NCBI RefSeq assembly: GCF_001042615.1
Contig: NZ_AP012327.1
Location: forward strand, 1,364,001 to 1,428,000
Direction: 5' to 3'
Length of the DNA: 64,000 bases
Origin: Bifidobacterium catenulatum subsp. kashiwanohense JCM 15439 = DSM 21854
GTDB taxonomy: Bacteria; Actinomycetota; Actinomycetes; Actinomycetales; Bifidobacteriaceae
Shown: piece after piece, positions 1 through 8,171 of the stretch
Layout of the letters: the number at the start of each line of letters is the position of its first letter
Position numbering within the stretch: the first letter of the stretch is position 1
The notes under the pieces: generated by a model
Databases searched by the model: none
Told to the model about the DNA's origin: nothing
The model's input: the letters and a program-made list of their open reading frames with translations, nothing else
Made by a program: the position numbers and the translations under genes

Positions 1-61
1 ACTTATTGTCTGATTACGGTTGGGCGCGCGACATCATCCCATGAATGTTGGAGGTACAAAC

Positions 62-604
62 ATGAACGTCACGGTGTATTTAGGAGCTCACGAAGGCAAC
101 AACCCCGCATACAAGCAGGCCGTGGCGGAGCTGGCCATATGGATTGCCGAGAACGGGCACCGTTTGGTGTATGGCGGTTCCAACGAGGGGCTGATGGCAG
201 TCATCGCCGACACTGTGCTTGAGCATGGCGGCGAGGTGACCGGCATCGAAGCGCAGATGTTCGTGGACAAGGGTGTCGCGCATAAGAATCTGACCCAGCT
301 CACCATCGTGCCGAACATCACCGAACGACGCACGCGCATGATCGAGCTTGGCGACGTGTTCATTGCGTTCCCCGGGGGCACGGGAACGTTGGAGGAGATC
401 AGCGAGGTCGTGTCCAAAGTCTGTCTTGACCAGTTGGCACAGCCTTGCATTTTCTATAATCTCAACGGTTTCTACGATGATATGAAGGCGTTGCTGCAGC
501 GCATGATCGACGATGGCTTCTCCACAGGGGAACGCCAGCATGGTATCTATTTCGCTTCGGATCTTGCCGAGATAGAGCATATTATCGCCATGCACAAGGC
601 ATAG
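62..604 (+). CDS. LOG-family (TIGR00730-type) nucleoside-5'-monophosphate phosphoribohydrolase
   Basis: The 180-residue protein has the Rossmann-like LOG fold signature. An N-terminal strand is followed by GSNEGLM, and PGGTGTLEE sits at about residues 104-112 as the phosphate-binding and catalytic loop. Family members hydrolyse cytokinin riboside 5'-monophosphates or other nucleotide monophosphates in the cytosol; the bacterial substrate is often unknown. I chose the ATG at 62 because GGAGG lies at 50-54 with normal spacing; an upstream in-frame ATG at 41 has no ribosome site. It stands alone next to degraded mobile-element material. Confidence 0.85.
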   Translation: MNVTVYLGAHEGNNPAYKQAVAELAIWIAENGHRLVYGGSNEGLMAVIADTVLEHGGEVTGIEAQMFVDKGVAHKNLTQLTIVPNITERRTRMIELGDVFIAFPGGTGTLEEISEVVSKVCLDQLAQPCIFYNLNGFYDDMKALLQRMIDDGFSTGERQHGIYFASDLAEIEHIIAMHKA

Positions 605-861
605 GCGGCTCAGTAAGGTCGTTTTTATTCGACAGGTTTTTCAAGAAAACGGGGACGCCCAAACGACCCTCATAATCGGCCGGAATATCCTCCAACCGGC
701 CCATCACAACCAACATGCACCCACATGCCCCGCAGCGCATCCGGTCAACTCCGGGATGCTTTGTTTGCCGAACCTGCTGATCGGATGGAACCCGTATCCG
801 TCGGCCACGCGAAGAATGGATTTGCGTTTTTATTGTCTGCATGATTTACAGTTTCGTTACC
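605..861. other. Intergenic debris, no assignable gene
   Basis: No convincing gene. On the minus strand the stretch DIPADYEGRLGVPVF (about 640-700) loosely recalls the IPxDYxGxxGVP segment of EcoRI-type adenine methyltransferases. It has no start and no further similarity, so it could be a decayed methylase scrap. Confidence 0.25.
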
Positions 862-960
862 ATGAACATCCCGTTTGTCCTGCTGTACATTTTCCTCGGC
901 GGCGTGCTCCTGTTCTCCGCCTATTCGCTCTGGAAGAAAGACAAAAACAATCGGAGGTAA
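862..960 (+). CDS. Small single-span membrane peptide, possible permease remnant
   Basis: This 32-residue reading frame starts MNIPFVLLY, has one hydrophobic segment (about residues 3-22) and ends in the basic tail WKKDKNNRR. Its last codons contain the GGAGG that serves the next start at 967. This is the arrangement expected of a translationally coupled ABC-transporter operon. It may be the C-terminal helix of a lost permease or a genuine small protein. No ribosome site is clear before 862, and an in-frame ATG lies at 841. Confidence 0.35.
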   Translation: MNIPFVLLYIFLGGVLLFSAYSLWKKDKNNRR

Positions 961-966
961 TGCAGA

Positions 967-1200
967 ATGGACAGCAAGGCACTTCTTTCCTTGAACCATT
1001 TAAGCGTCTGGTACACCGCAGATCACCCCTTACTTTCTGATTTGCACTGGATTTAGGGGCAGCGGAAGATCAGTCATTTCAGTATTTCACATTCCGGGAA
1101 TATCTAACGTATGTGGCGGCGTCCTATGGTGTCCCGCTGCCAGATGTGTCTGACCTCATAAGGGGATTTCACTTTGAGGACTATGCCAATGTTCTTCTAT
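967..1200 (+). pseudogene. ABC transporter ATPase, decayed remnant (lantibiotic-protection-like)
   Basis: The start at 967 has GGAGG at 953-957. The first 29 residues (MDSKALLSLNHLSVWY onward) look like the start of an ABC ATPase, up to a stop at 1054-1056. From 1050 to about 1200 a different frame reads FTFREYLTYVAASYG and then GFHFEDYANVLLS, typical of the helical subdomain of such ATPases. The Walker A region between the two pieces is missing and everything after the second piece, including the signature motif and Walker B, is lost. It is therefore a deletion derivative. The right end joins a phage HNH fragment of opposite strand at about 1200. Assignment to antibiotic-peptide export is an inference. 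Confidence 0.5.
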
Positions 1201-1376
1201 CGGTCGCGGATCTTCTTCCACTGCCTGCCATAGCGCTTGCCCGCGGAGTAACCGCGCGTGAAATGCCTGTACTGCCGCTCCGCTTCCTTGCGATGCTTCT
1301 CACAGTATTGCTCGCCGTCCTCGCAAAGGTTCGGGCAGCCGGGGTGGCGGCAGGGGCGTCTTGGTTTTCTCGGCAT
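1200..1376 (-). pseudogene. Phage-type HNH endonuclease, N-terminal fragment
   Basis: Reading the minus strand from 1376, the frame begins MPRKPRRPCRHPGCPNLCE and continues with YCEKHRKEAERQYRHFTRGY and YGRQWKKIRDR. This matches the zinc-binding N-terminus of HNH endonucleases encoded beside terminase genes in prophages. A good GGAGG lies upstream of the start. The frame stops just after the KKIRDR motif, before the HNH catalytic core, exactly where the ABC ATPase remnant ends. The fragment marks a recombination junction left by a lost prophage. Confidence 0.6.
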
Positions 1377-1762
1377 GCGTGCCGCCTCCTTTCGGACAAT
1401 AGAAAAGCCCCGAAAGGATTGCTCCTTTAGAGGCTTGAAACAGGTCGTCCGGACCGCGTTCTCCTTCTTTCGGCTTGTTATCTACGATGGGCGCCATGGG
1501 TGCTTATAGAGAGTGGTTCGCGGTAACGCTACGCTTGCAGGACGGTTGAAACCTGAGTATTTATTTAATCCAGTTAGGCGTAGCGCTTTGTGATGCACAT
1601 TGGCAATAAAAAACTTGAAAGACGATAAGCGGCTATGCGGGAATTACTACATGAGGATGATTTCCTACGATATACCCTGCAGAGCAAAGGCAAGGTATAT
1701 TTGTGGGAAACGAGTAATCAATATGCATGAACGGCGCATGTCGCCAAGGAGATGGTTTCGAC
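1377..1762. other. Non-coding or decayed stretch
   Basis: I see no supportable gene between the HNH fragment and the uracil-DNA glycosylase. GC drops in 1540-1740. An ATG at 1727 is in frame with the downstream gene but lacks a ribosome site. Confidence 0.4.
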
Positions 1763-2356
1763 ATGGACAAGGATTTCCTTGCGATTTTTAATGCCATAAA
1801 GGCTGATGGGGCGAATGCAGACTACACCAAGCGCGGCATCGATCCGCTCTACTCCGTCGGGGCTGGCGCTCGCATCGTGGTCATCGGGCAGGCACCAGGC
1901 GCGGTGGCGGAAGAGACGCGCATCCCCTGGAACGACAAGTCAGGAGAGCGTCTGCGCGATTGGCTGGGTGTTTCTCGCGAGACGTTTTATGATCCTGAGC
2001 GGGTGGCGCTTCTCCCCATGGACTTTTATTTTCCGGGACATGGCAGGTCGGGCGATCTACCGCCGCGCAAGGGATTCGCCGAGCAGTGGCATCCTGCACT
2101 CTTGGCGCTCATGCCCAATGTTCGGCTCACTGTGCTTGTGGGCGCATATGCCGTCCGCAGGTACCTGCATCTCAAGAATTCGGACAGCCTTACAACCGTG
2201 GTGCGCGATTATGATGCCTATATCGGCCGGGGATTCTTCCCTTTGGTGCATCCGTCGCCGCGCAACCAGCTATGGATGAGCAGGAATCCTTGGTTCGAGG
2301 CCGAGACCTTGCCTGCACTCAAGGCGCAGGTCAACGCGGCGCTTGAACAGAGGTAA
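1763..2356 (+). CDS. Uracil-DNA glycosylase superfamily protein
   Basis: The 197-residue protein carries motif 1 GQAPG at residues 42-46 and HPSPRN at 163-168, the nucleophile-activating and DNA-intercalating elements of the UDG superfamily. Length and motif spelling fit the COG1573-like group rather than canonical Ung. Family members excise uracil or related bases from DNA. The start at 1763 is favoured by AAGGAGA at 1745-1751. An enzyme-like fragment with a strong ribosome site follows closely at 2412. Confidence 0.8.
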   Translation: MDKDFLAIFNAIKADGANADYTKRGIDPLYSVGAGARIVVIGQAPGAVAEETRIPWNDKSGERLRDWLGVSRETFYDPERVALLPMDFYFPGHGRSGDLPPRKGFAEQWHPALLALMPNVRLTVLVGAYAVRRYLHLKNSDSLTTVVRDYDAYIGRGFFPLVHPSPRNQLWMSRNPWFEAETLPALKAQVNAALEQR

Positions 2357-2411
2357 GTGGTTACGAAATCATCTGTGACGATAACTTCCAGCCATACAAG
2401 GAGGTTCATTC

Positions 2412-3025
2412 ATGCAGAGAAGGACGTTGGGGACTCGTGAGGCGCTTGAAGGCATCCTCGAAGATGCCGCGACGCCAAGGTGGCGAGAGCGTTCGCGAGT
2501 GACTATGGCTATGACCTCGTCAGTCTTCTGCTGACCGGTGATGAATGCTCGTATGTGATGGGCAACCCGCCATTCATCGGCCATCAGCAGCACACGCAGC
2601 AGATCAAGGATGATATGGAACTGGTGTGCGGCAAGGCCGGAGGCTCGCTGGATTATGTGGCTGGATGGTATTTTAAAGCTATTGATTTCCTTGACGGGAA
2701 TCCCTCCGCGCAATTCGCGTTCGTATCCCCGAATAGCATCACACAAAGCCAGCAAGTCGCCCCGCTATTCAAGCATGTGATCGAACGAGGGTGGCGTATC
2801 CGGTTCGCTCACCGTACGTTCTGCTGGGACGCTCAGACTACGGACAATGCGAACGTGCATGTCGTCATTGTCGGATTCGACAGAGGCACAAACGCTCCTG
2901 CGTTGTATGAATACGACGACATTAACGGTGAACCTGTGGAAGCACGTCCGGCTCATATCAACGGTTATTTATTGGATGCGTCTGATGCGTTCATGGAGGC
3001 GAGGAGTCAGAAGACCGGTCCGTAA
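2412..3025 (+). pseudogene. Fragment of MmeI-like class I DNA adenine methyltransferase
   Basis: From 2480 the frame encodes the methyltransferase catalytic block: NPPFIGH (motif IV, N-P-P-F), then FVSPNSI, FAHRTFCW and VHVVIVGF, ending at INGYLLDASDAFMEARS. This order fits large MmeI-type or type IIG N6-adenine methyltransferases of 900 or more residues. Only about 180 residues remain, with no SAM-binding motif I upstream and no target-recognition domain downstream. At 2412 a separate ATG with excellent AAGGAGG opens a different frame (MQRRTLGTREALEGILED) that runs out within the fragment. An internal deletion apparently joined the start of one gene to the middle of another. Confidence 0.6.
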
Positions 3026-3062
3026 GGTCTTTGCCGTCCCGGATGGAAGAAATTCTGTAGGA

Positions 3063-3101
3063 ATAAGGAGAGTCTCCCCAATTTGGGGAGACTCTCCTTA
3101 T
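3063..3101. terminator. Strong hairpin terminator between methylase fragment and glnA
   Basis: Perfect 18-bp inverted repeat (3063-3080 and 3084-3101) with a 3-base loop, built on GGAGAGTCTCCCC. It lies downstream of glnA on the minus strand and of the fragment on the plus strand, so it can serve both. Confidence 0.7.
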
Positions 3102-3175
3102 AACCAATCTGGCTACCTTCTGATTACCCTTGGAGTCCAAAACAGCTTGATTTCAAGGGAAACTGGGTATAGGCC

Positions 3176-4612
3176 TCAGATGTGGAAGTACAGCTCGTAC
3201 TCCAGCGGGGTCGGAGCCAGACGAGCCTGGTCGATTTCGCCACGCTTGATGCCGATCCAGGTTTCGATCAGGTCATCGGTGAAGACGTCGCCTGCGGTGA
3301 GGAAGTCGTGATCTTCCTCAAGGGCGTCCATGGCCTCGGCCAAGGAGCTCGGAACCTGCTTGATGCCTGCGTGCTCTTCCGGCGGCAGCTCGTACAGATC
3401 CTTGTCGACCGGCTCCGGCGGTTCGATGTGGTTCAGGATGCCGTCTAGGCCTGCCATCAGCTGTGCGGAGAAGGCGAGGAACGGGTTGCAGGACGGATCC
3501 GGAGCGCGGAACTCGATGCGCTTTGCAGCCGGGGAGGTGCCGGCCAGCGGAATACGGATGGCCGCGGAACGGTTGCGTGCGGAGTACACCAGGTTGACCG
3601 GCGCTTCGAAGCCCGGAACCAGACGGTGGTAGGAGTTCAGAGACGGGTTAGTGAAAGCAAGCACAGAGGAGGAGTGTTTGATCAAGCCGCCGATGTACCA
3701 GCGGGCGAGGTCGGACAGGCCACCGTAGTTCTTCTCATCGTAGAACAGCGGCTTGCCATCCTTCCACAGGGACTGGTGGCAGTGCATGCCAGTACCGTTG
3801 TCGCCTGCGATCGGCTTCGGCATGAAGGTTGCGGCCTTGCCTGCCAGAGCGGCGGTCTCGTGAACGACGTACTTGTACTTCATCAGGTCATCGCCTGCGT
3901 GCTGCAGGGAGTTGAAGCGGTAGTTGATCTCCTGCTGGCCAGCGCCGGCGACCTCGTGGTGGGAACGCTCGAGGATCAGGCCGACCTTCTGCAGGTTGGC
4001 GACCATGTCGTCGCGCAGATCCTGAGTGTGGTCGATCGGCGGAACCGGGAAGTAGCCGCGCTTGACGCGGTTCTTGAATGCGATGTTCGGGGTGCCGTCG
4101 TCTTCGGTGTCGACGCCGGAGTTCCACGGAGCTTCGATGGAGTCAACCTCGTAGAAGGAGCGCTGCATGCTGTTCTCGAAGCGCACCTTGTCGAAGATGA
4201 AGAACTCGGCTTCCGGAGCGAAGGAAGCGGTGTCGGCGATGCCGGTGGACTTCAGGTAAGCCTCGGCCTTGCCTGCAACCTGACGCGGATCACGGGAGTA
4301 CGGCTCGTCGGTCAGCGGGTCGACGATGGAGAAGGCCACGTCGAGGGTCTTGTGCTTACGGAACGGATCGACGAATGCGGTGGAAACGTCCGGCACCAAC
4401 TTCATATCGGACTCGTTGATGGCCTGGAAGCCTTCCACGGAGGAACCATCGAACGGCATGCCGTCGGTGAAGGCGTCCTTCAGGAATTCGCTTGCCGGCA
4501 CGGTGAAGTGCTGCTGAACACCGATCAGATCAGTGAAGCGAACGGAGACATACTCGATGCCTTCCTTGTTGATAAGGGCCTCAGCATCAGCCTTGGTTTC
4601 AAGTGCAGTCAC
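3176..4612 (-). CDS. glnA: Glutamine synthetase, type I
   Basis: The 478-residue protein makes glutamine from glutamate, ammonia and ATP as a cytosolic dodecamer. Visible signatures include DGSSVEGF near the N-terminus, a glutamate-rich metal region (EAEFFIF), [11 protein letters not shown], and the adenylylation loop DLYELPPEE with Tyr407. Presence of that tyrosine suggests GlnE-type covalent control, as in the GSI-beta group. The start is GTG at 4612, preceded by AAAGGAGCG. It stands alone between terminators. About 320 bases separate it from the next gene upstream and could hold a nitrogen-responsive promoter, but I cannot name a site. Confidence 0.95.
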   Translation of the reverse strand: MTALETKADAEALINKEGIEYVSVRFTDLIGVQQHFTVPASEFLKDAFTDGMPFDGSSVEGFQAINESDMKLVPDVSTAFVDPFRKHKTLDVAFSIVDPLTDEPYSRDPRQVAGKAEAYLKSTGIADTASFAPEAEFFIFDKVRFENSMQRSFYEVDSIEAPWNSGVDTEDDGTPNIAFKNRVKRGYFPVPPIDHTQDLRDDMVANLQKVGLILERSHHEVAGAGQQEINYRFNSLQHAGDDLMKYKYVVHETAALAGKAATFMPKPIAGDNGTGMHCHQSLWKDGKPLFYDEKNYGGLSDLARWYIGGLIKHSSSVLAFTNPSLNSYHRLVPGFEAPVNLVYSARNRSAAIRIPLAGTSPAAKRIEFRAPDPSCNPFLAFSAQLMAGLDGILNHIEPPEPVDKDLYELPPEEHAGIKQVPSSLAEAMDALEEDHDFLTAGDVFTDDLIETWIGIKRGEIDQARLAPTPLEYELYFHI

Positions 4613-4869
4613 GGGACCGCTCCTTTCGAATAAGTAACTTACAGGCTCTTAGTCTAGGAACGCGCGTTTCGCTCACTCGCCAATTGGGTTACGAGAATGT
4701 TTCGTAATGACATATTCGAAGGATGATTTCGCAGAAAACTGGGATTCAATTGTTACGAACGCTCATATTCGCTTGCGCAAAACCGTTCAATTTGTGGACA
4801 TTCGTGTCGTCGCACCGTCCGCAACGCCAGTTCTTTTCCAAACCTTACGTAGGCTCATGGAACGATGAA
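4613..4869. other. glnA upstream region
   Basis: AT-rich non-coding DNA with no open gene. It must contain the glnA promoter, reading leftward. No operator could be identified with confidence. Confidence 0.4.
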
Positions 4870-4904
4870 ATAAAAAAAACCTCGATTGCATATCAATCGA
4901 GGTT
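4870..4904 (-). terminator. Rho-independent terminator of the DUF4191 gene
   Basis: Stem of 11 bp (4878-4888 with 4894-4904) and a 5-base loop, followed on the minus strand by eight or more T residues. It lies 35 bases beyond the stop of the DUF4191 gene. Confidence 0.85.
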
Positions 4905-4938
4905 CCTGCACGTTATACCGGATTATCAATCCCGGGCA

Positions 4939-5721
4939 TCAGCGGCCACGCATGGCACGACGGCTGACACGCTGCGGATGCATCGGGTCGACACCCTTCG
5001 GAATGCCCATGCCGTTCTTCATCTGCAGAGTGCGCAGACGCTCGTTGAGAACGTTCAACTCGGTTTTGGTGAGTATGAAACGGCTCTTCGGATGGATGGC
5101 GGCCACCAACTTGTTCTTGTGGTGGGTCGGCAGGTAGCTCTTGCATTTGAGCACGGTCTTACGCAGGTTCTTCAGGCTCGTCTGGTTCTTACCCTGGCCG
5201 ACGTAAATACGGTAGACGGGAATATCGGATCCGGCGGTCACGCCCTTGATGTTCTGTTCCTGACGATCCATGGCACGCTTGACACGGCCGTATTCGCCTT
5301 CGCCCAACAGATAAATACCGTTGTAGCCGGTACCGCGCCAGATGGCATCCTTGGTCTTCGGATCAACCCACACCGGTTCCTGCGGGAAGTTGAAGCCAGC
5401 CTTGTTGATGTTGCCGAGAACGCTGATGGCGGCACCCTGACGGCCTTCAAGCTTGGCGTATCCAACCTTGTCGGCACGGTTGGTGAGCATCATGGTGGCG
5501 AATAGCAGGCCAAGCATGACGGCCAGGATCATGGATGTGATCCATCCAATCACCGACCACTTGAATACGATGCCAAGTACCACGAACACGATGATAGGCG
5601 CCACGAACACGCCTCCGCACAGCCACGGAAGAGCCTTGTCTTCGGCATGGGTGTACTTGAAGATCTGAATGATCTGTTTGATGGTGCTCTGCTTCTTCTT
5701 TGGCTCTTCTTTGTCTGCCAT
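4939..5721 (-). CDS. DUF4191 family integral membrane protein
   Basis: This 260-residue protein has a charged N-terminus, two adjacent hydrophobic segments (about residues 34-56 and 59-82), then a basic cytoplasmic-looking domain containing GEGEYGRVKRAM and ending in an arginine-rich tail. The layout matches the actinobacterial DUF4191 family, whose function is unknown. The start at 5721 follows GAGGAAG; an in-frame GTG at 5733 is less likely. In actinobacteria this family often sits near glnA and lipoate genes, which fits the neighbours here (glnA and lpd). Confidence 0.75.
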   Translation of the reverse strand: MADKEEPKKKQSTIKQIIQIFKYTHAEDKALPWLCGGVFVAPIIVFVVLGIVFKWSVIGWITSMILAVMLGLLFATMMLTNRADKVGYAKLEGRQGAAISVLGNINKAGFNFPQEPVWVDPKTKDAIWRGTGYNGIYLLGEGEYGRVKRAMDRQEQNIKGVTAGSDIPVYRIYVGQGKNQTSLKNLRKTVLKCKSYLPTHHKNKLVAAIHPKSRFILTKTELNVLNERLRTLQMKNGMGIPKGVDPMHPQRVSRRAMRGR

Positions 5722-5825
5722 CGACTTCCTCACTTGGTTATGCGGTTACTCACACTGGAACGGTAGTTTATCAGGAACCATGCCATATCGCAGGATTTCC
5801 GCTGTTTCCCCTTTATTGACGAGGA

Positions 5826-7307
5826 TTATCGGGTGTGCAAAGGCCTGCCATCCGCTTTGAGCAGCGCCTCTCCGAACGATTCGCTGAACGTAGGATGCGG
5901 ATGGATGAGCCTTGCCGCGTCGGCAAGCGGCACATGGTTACCGACCAGCTGTTCGGCTTCCGCGATCAGATCGCTGGCTATCGGACTGACGATGTGCACG
6001 CCAAGCACAAGAGGAACGTCGGGAGCGTCAGCCATCGCACCGCTGACGATGGTCATGGATCCACCCTCCCCACTCATGAGCATACGCGAGTTGGACATCA
6101 TCGGATATGCGGTTTCCTGCGGATCGACAATGGTGTCACGTGATTTCGCCTCGCTGAGCGTAAGCCCGACGCTTGCCGCCTCGGGGAAGGAAAACACGAC
6201 TTGTGGCACGGTTTCGTCGACGACAGGTTTGGGATCAAGTCCTGCGATGGTTTCGGCGATGGTGATGCCCTGCTCGAACGCACGGTGCGCCAAGGCATGC
6301 CCCGGCGTGATATCTCCCAAAGCCCATACGCCTTCCACGTTCGCGCGCCCGTACGCATCGGTCAGAACATAGCCACGTTCATCCAATGCGATGCCGTTGG
6401 ATGCGAACCAGTCAGCATCGGTGTTCGGCATGCGGCCAATGGCAGCAAGCACCACTTCGCCATACGCGGTGTGCTCCTCACCGTCATCACCCTGCCTGTA
6501 GTGCACGGTAGCACCCAAGTTTGTTCCAGTGTCCACATGACTTACCGACGTGCGCGTCACCACATTCACGCCACGGCGTTTGAGCTCACGCGTCAACGTC
6601 ATCGAAGCCCGTTTCTCCCAAGACGACAGCACGCGGTCCTTGCGAATGAGCAAGGTCACCTTGCATCCCGACGCATTCCACAATGATGCGAATTCCAACG
6701 CCACCGCGCCAGCGCCGATAATCACCGCGCTGGATGGGAACGTGTCCAATTCCAGAGCCTGCGTCGAATCAATCAACGCTCCGGAAAACGAATCGTCAGG
6801 CAACGGCAGCGGGCGCGAACCGGTCGCGAGAACAATATCGCCGCCTGCGACCGTGAGTTCCGATCCTACAGGTTCCCCTACTCCCGCCTTGATGGAACGC
6901 AGAACCTGCGTCTCTCCCAAGGCCGGCGCAACATGCACCTCATGACCATTTTTTAGCTGTGCCTCGCCACGGAACACGGTGACACCACGGTGCGACAGCA
7001 ATCCCGCCAATCCCTTCGTCATCGTCTCCACCGTGGACATACGGAAGTCACGCAACCTGCCGAAGTCAATGCTCTGCAATGCGACATTGATGCCCATACG
7101 CTCCGCCTGACGTACGTTCTCTACACTATGCGCGGCCGTCAGCAACGCCTTCGATGGAATGCACCCGCGATTGAGACAAGTGCCTCCCAACGTTTCGTCG
7201 CGTTCGACCAATGCCACCGTTTTGCCAAGTTGGGCAGCACGTAGTGCCGTGGAATATCCGCCTGGTCCCGCTCCGATGATGACGATGTCGAAATGCTGTT
7301 CAGTCAT
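5826..7307 (-). CDS. lpd: Dihydrolipoyl dehydrogenase (FAD/NAD disulfide oxidoreductase)
   Basis: The 493-residue protein has the N-terminal FAD motif GAGPGGYSTA, the redox-active disulfide CLNRGC at residues 44-49, the second nucleotide motif GAGAVALEFASLW, an ALGDITPGHALAHRA FAD segment and the C-terminal HPHPTFSE catalytic His-Glu pair. The family reoxidises dihydrolipoamide with NAD+. No E1, E2, lipoate ligase or glycine-cleavage gene lies in this window. Its partner is therefore not visible, and a related flavin disulfide reductase role cannot be excluded. Confidence 0.85.
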   Translation of the reverse strand: MTEQHFDIVIIGAGPGGYSTALRAAQLGKTVALVERDETLGGTCLNRGCIPSKALLTAAHSVENVRQAERMGINVALQSIDFGRLRDFRMSTVETMTKGLAGLLSHRGVTVFRGEAQLKNGHEVHVAPALGETQVLRSIKAGVGEPVGSELTVAGGDIVLATGSRPLPLPDDSFSGALIDSTQALELDTFPSSAVIIGAGAVALEFASLWNASGCKVTLLIRKDRVLSSWEKRASMTLTRELKRRGVNVVTRTSVSHVDTGTNLGATVHYRQGDDGEEHTAYGEVVLAAIGRMPNTDADWFASNGIALDERGYVLTDAYGRANVEGVWALGDITPGHALAHRAFEQGITIAETIAGLDPKPVVDETVPQVVFSFPEAASVGLTLSEAKSRDTIVDPQETAYPMMSNSRMLMSGEGGSMTIVSGAMADAPDVPLVLGVHIVSPIASDLIAEAEQLVGNHVPLADAARLIHPHPTFSESFGEALLKADGRPLHTR

Positions 7308-7353
7308 GCCTGTCCTCGTTGATTCGTGCGTTACAACTGATTACATGGTAATG

Positions 7354-7382
7354 GAAAAGCCGCCGGTTTTCGCCGACGGCTT
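7354..7382 (-). terminator. Terminator of the DUF3043 gene
   Basis: Ten-base-pair stem (7357-7366 with 7373-7382, one G-T pair) and a CGAAAA loop followed by T residues on the minus strand. It sits between the DUF3043 stop and the lpd start. Confidence 0.65.
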
Positions 7383-7418
7383 GAAAAAACGATGGCCGCG
7401 ATTCCCGGCAGGAGCCGA

Positions 7419-8021
7419 TCACTCCGGCCAGTGTCCACGCTTATCGTAACGCGGCTTCGGCAGACGCCAACGGCGCATCTGGATCGCACGGCTCCACGCA
7501 TAGGAACCAGAACGCATGCCCTTGGCCACGGATTGCTCGCCGAACTTCTCAATGAGCTTCTTCTTGAGCTTACGCCACATGATCACCACGTCAATGATCA
7601 CCGCGAACAGGTACACATACATGAGCACCATCAACGGCAATGCCAGCGCAGGCCACTGATATGTTACGAAAATCGAACCGATCAGAATGACGAACGCAAC
7701 CGGAATGAAGAACTCACCGAGGTTAAAACGAGCGTCGACGTAATCACGGATGTAAATGCGCCACGGCAGACGCTCTGCCTTTGGCATGTGGTTGATGTCG
7801 CCCTTCTGCATGGCATCGTACTCGGCGTTCTCACGCTCGCGCATACGCGCCTTGGCGGCCTTACGGCTCGCCTCGCGATCCTTGGGAACCAACGGACGAA
7901 GATTCTGCGCCTGAGCATCCTTGCGCTTCGGCGTCGGACGACCCTTGCCGGAAGTGGTTTCCGCAACCTTGGTCTCGACAGGCTCCTGCGCCGTCTCTTC
8001 CTTCTTGTTAAACAAACTCAT
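7419..8021 (-). CDS. DUF3043 family membrane protein
   Basis: The 200-residue protein has a long charged, lysine- and arginine-rich N-terminal half (residues 1-100). Two hydrophobic segments follow (about 103-121 and 125-148), then a basic tail. This matches the actinobacterial DUF3043 family of unknown function. The ATG at 8021 begins MSLFNKKEE; an extended frame to 8102 would add a basic stretch without a ribosome site. The gene is divergent from the dipeptidase gene and followed by its own terminator. Confidence 0.7.
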   Translation of the reverse strand: MSLFNKKEETAQEPVETKVAETTSGKGRPTPKRKDAQAQNLRPLVPKDREASRKAAKARMRERENAEYDAMQKGDINHMPKAERLPWRIYIRDYVDARFNLGEFFIPVAFVILIGSIFVTYQWPALALPLMVLMYVYLFAVIIDVVIMWRKLKKKLIEKFGEQSVAKGMRSGSYAWSRAIQMRRWRLPKPRYDKRGHWPE

Positions 8022-8171
8022 GCCTATAGAGCGTAAAGTGACGTATCGACGCTTTGGCCCTGCCCTGTCAACAATTGGACGTGCCGATTGAGACCGATAC
8101 AATGGTCATTCGTTACACGCATATGATCACGCTGCGTTGTTGTATGACAGCGCGTCTTTGTAAGGAGCAAT

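Noticed and set aside
582-842. 86-codon minus-strand gene with a Cys pair
   Set aside because: No ribosome site or full domain; only a weak echo of EcoRI-type methyltransferases, so described as debris.
3626-4633. Long 335-codon open frame on the plus strand
   Set aside because: It is entirely antisense to glnA, whose motifs are unmistakable, and its composition is that of a shadow frame.
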